Below, piece by piece: positions 5,155 through 6,558 of a stretch of DNA of 6,558 nucleotides; the first letter of the stretch is position 1, and each line of letters starts with the position of its first letter. The notes under the pieces are model-generated. The model worked only from the letters and a program-made list of their open reading frames with translations, had not been told where the DNA came from and ran no database searches. Position numbers and translations under genes: made by a program. Origin of the DNA: an uncultured Klebsiella sp. (GTDB taxonomy: Bacteria; Pseudomonadota; Gammaproteobacteria; Enterobacterales; Enterobacteriaceae); NCBI GenBank assembly GCA_902490055.1, contig CABUCP010000186.1, forward strand, positions 1 through 6,558, given 5' to 3'.

Positions 5155-6549
5155 TTACTCGCGAGCGCCGATTTCGCGCAGTGGGCGACCCTGCATCAGG
5201 TTACGTTCAATATGTTCCAGCGAGACGTTTTTGGTTTCCGGAATCAGCCAGATAGTCAGCAGGATAAACAGCACGTTCAGACCGCCGTAGACCCAGAAGG
5301 TGTTGGCGCTGCCGAGAGAGTTCAGCATGGTCAGGAAGGTGGCGCCGACGATCATATTGGCAATCCAGTTAGTCGCCGTGGAGCAGGTGATCCCGAAATC
5401 GCGGCCTTTCAGCGGCTGGATTTCAGAACACAGTACCCAAATCAGCGGACCGGCGCTCATCGCGAAGCCAACGATAAACATCAGCAGCATCAGTACCGCG
5501 AAGTACTGCGCGGCGGCAGAGTGGATACCGATATGCATCATACTGCCCAGCACGCCCATACCGACGGCCATCACGATAAAGCCGAGGATCAGCGTAGGTT
5601 TACGGCCCCAGCGGTCGACCAGGCCGATAGCGATGAAGGTTGCCAGCACGTTGGTCAGGCCAACGATAACGGTGCCCCACATCTGCTCGGTAGTATTGGC
5701 ATAGCCCGCCAGTTCAAATATCTTCGGCGCGTAATACATGATGACGTTCATCCCGGTGAACTGTTGCATGATCTGCAGCAGCACGCCGAGGAACACCGCG
5801 CGGCGGAAGTTGCTGTTCTCTTTGAACAGCGCCCAGCCGGACTGTTTCACTTTCAGGCTTTCGCGGATTTCATCCAGCTCGCGTTTGGCTTCCGCGCTGG
5901 TATCTCGCAGGCGCAGCAGGACGCGTTCGGCATCAACGAAGCGGCGCTTGGCGGCGAACCAGCGCGGGCTATCCGGCAGGAAGATAACGCCGATCAGCAG
6001 CAGGATTGCCGGGATGATAATCACGCCCAGCATCCAGCGCCACGCGCCGCTATAGCTGAAGGCGGTATCGGAGAGGTAGGCGCCAAGAATACCGATGGTA
6101 ATCATCAGCTGGTACATCGAAATCATACTGCCGCGGATTTTCTCCGGCGCGATTTCCGACAAGTAAAGCGGCGCGGTGTAAGAGGCGACGCCAACCGCCA
6201 GCCCCAGCAGTACGCGGGAAATTAGCAGGATTTCGACGTTCGGCGCGGCGGCGGAGAACAGCGACCCGGCGACGAAGAGGATCGCGCCGATCATCAGGCT
6301 TTTCTTACGACCCAGTTTGAAGGAGAGCCAGCCGCTGCCGACTGCGCCGACGGCGGCGCCGAACATCATTGAGCTGACCACCCATTCCTGAGTATGCGCA
6401 CTGATCTGGAATTCATTGGCAATGAACGGTAAGGCACCGGCAATCACGCCAATATCAAGGCCGAACAGCAGGCCGGCCAGCGCGGCGAGGAAACAGACAA
6501 AGAACGTCATCGTCTTGTTTGAACGCCCTTGTTTTTTGTTGTCAGGCAT
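5155..6549 (-). CDS. galP: Galactose:H+ symporter GalP
   Basis: GalP is a major facilitator superfamily sugar porter of the inner membrane that takes up galactose (and glucose) with protons. The protein is 464 aa, the E. coli length, and nearly identical over long stretches. About twelve hydrophobic segments are visible, split by the cytoplasmic loop around residues 195-250. Sugar-porter signatures, in order: [17 protein letters not shown] (26-42, with D32), GRKKS (80-84), PDSPRW (192-197), QQFTGMN (262-268), DRWGRK (312-317), PLIWVLCSE (368-376) and PETK (437-440). W371 and W395, studied in E. coli GalP ligand binding, are both present. The start at 6549 has GAGGG 4 nt upstream at the very edge (6554-6558). 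The promoter and any GalR/GalS operators would lie outside the window. A strong hairpin follows the gene. Confidence 0.98.
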   Translation of the reverse strand: MPDNKKQGRSNKTMTFFVCFLAALAGLLFGLDIGVIAGALPFIANEFQISAHTQEWVVSSMMFGAAVGAVGSGWLSFKLGRKKSLMIGAILFVAGSLFSAAAPNVEILLISRVLLGLAVGVASYTAPLYLSEIAPEKIRGSMISMYQLMITIGILGAYLSDTAFSYSGAWRWMLGVIIIPAILLLIGVIFLPDSPRWFAAKRRFVDAERVLLRLRDTSAEAKRELDEIRESLKVKQSGWALFKENSNFRRAVFLGVLLQIMQQFTGMNVIMYYAPKIFELAGYANTTEQMWGTVIVGLTNVLATFIAIGLVDRWGRKPTLILGFIVMAVGMGVLGSMMHIGIHSAAAQYFAVLMLLMFIVGFAMSAGPLIWVLCSEIQPLKGRDFGITCSTATNWIANMIVGATFLTMLNSLGSANTFWVYGGLNVLFILLTIWLIPETKNVSLEHIERNLMQGRPLREIGARE

Positions 6550-6558
6550 AACGCCCTC

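Noticed and set aside
5212..6225. A 337-codon open frame on the plus strand opposite galP
   Set aside because: It lies wholly antisense to a complete, highly conserved galP. Its translation is rich in His, Gln, Asp and Arg with no domain-like pattern, as expected for the shadow of a GC-biased gene.
1..6558. A new defence system, prophage, insertion sequence, CRISPR array or tRNA/attachment site
   Set aside because: Apart from the CsgD-like gene every coding region belongs to a conserved housekeeping block. There are no transposase or integrase motifs, regularly spaced repeats or tRNA-like folds that I could see.

Overview
This window is a conserved housekeeping stretch of an Enterobacteriaceae chromosome. 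The gene order galP-sprT-endA-rsmE-gshB-yqgE-yqgF matches the order I recall from Escherichia coli, and every protein has the length of its E. coli counterpart to within a residue. Individual substitutions, a high-GC backbone and a CsgD-type regulator beside yqgF point to a relative such as Salmonella, Citrobacter, Enterobacter, Klebsiella or Kosakonia rather than E. coli itself. The genus cannot be settled by eye.

Layout from left to right. The left edge cuts into a plus-strand gene for a LuxR/FixJ-family regulator that closely resembles CsgD; about 28 N-terminal residues lie outside the window. It ends at 569 and is followed at once by a strong intrinsic terminator. The gap at 570-848 separates it from the convergent yqgF. 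That gap holds the terminator, a pair of REP-like palindromes arranged tail to tail, and a second, smaller hairpin followed by a T run.

Everything from 849 to the right edge is on the minus strand. Read in the direction of transcription, it runs galP (galactose:H+ symporter, complete, start codon 9 nt from the edge), a terminator hairpin, sprT (zinc metalloprotease-like), endA (periplasmic endonuclease I), rsmE (16S rRNA U1498 methyltransferase), gshB (glutathione synthetase), yqgE (UPF0301) and yqgF/ruvX (16S rRNA 5'-end processing nuclease). rsmE-gshB-yqgE-yqgF look like one co-directional unit. yqgE and yqgF overlap by one base (TAATG), and a plausible internal promoter precedes yqgE. The genes share no single pathway: two concern 16S rRNA (rsmE, yqgF), one glutathione (gshB), one sugar uptake (galP), one extracytoplasmic DNA degradation (endA).

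I found no new multi-gene system, mobile element, CRISPR array or RNA gene. The points most worth a second look are the CsgD-like paralogue at this locus, the REP-bearing convergent gap, and several strong hairpins between genes that lack a U tract.
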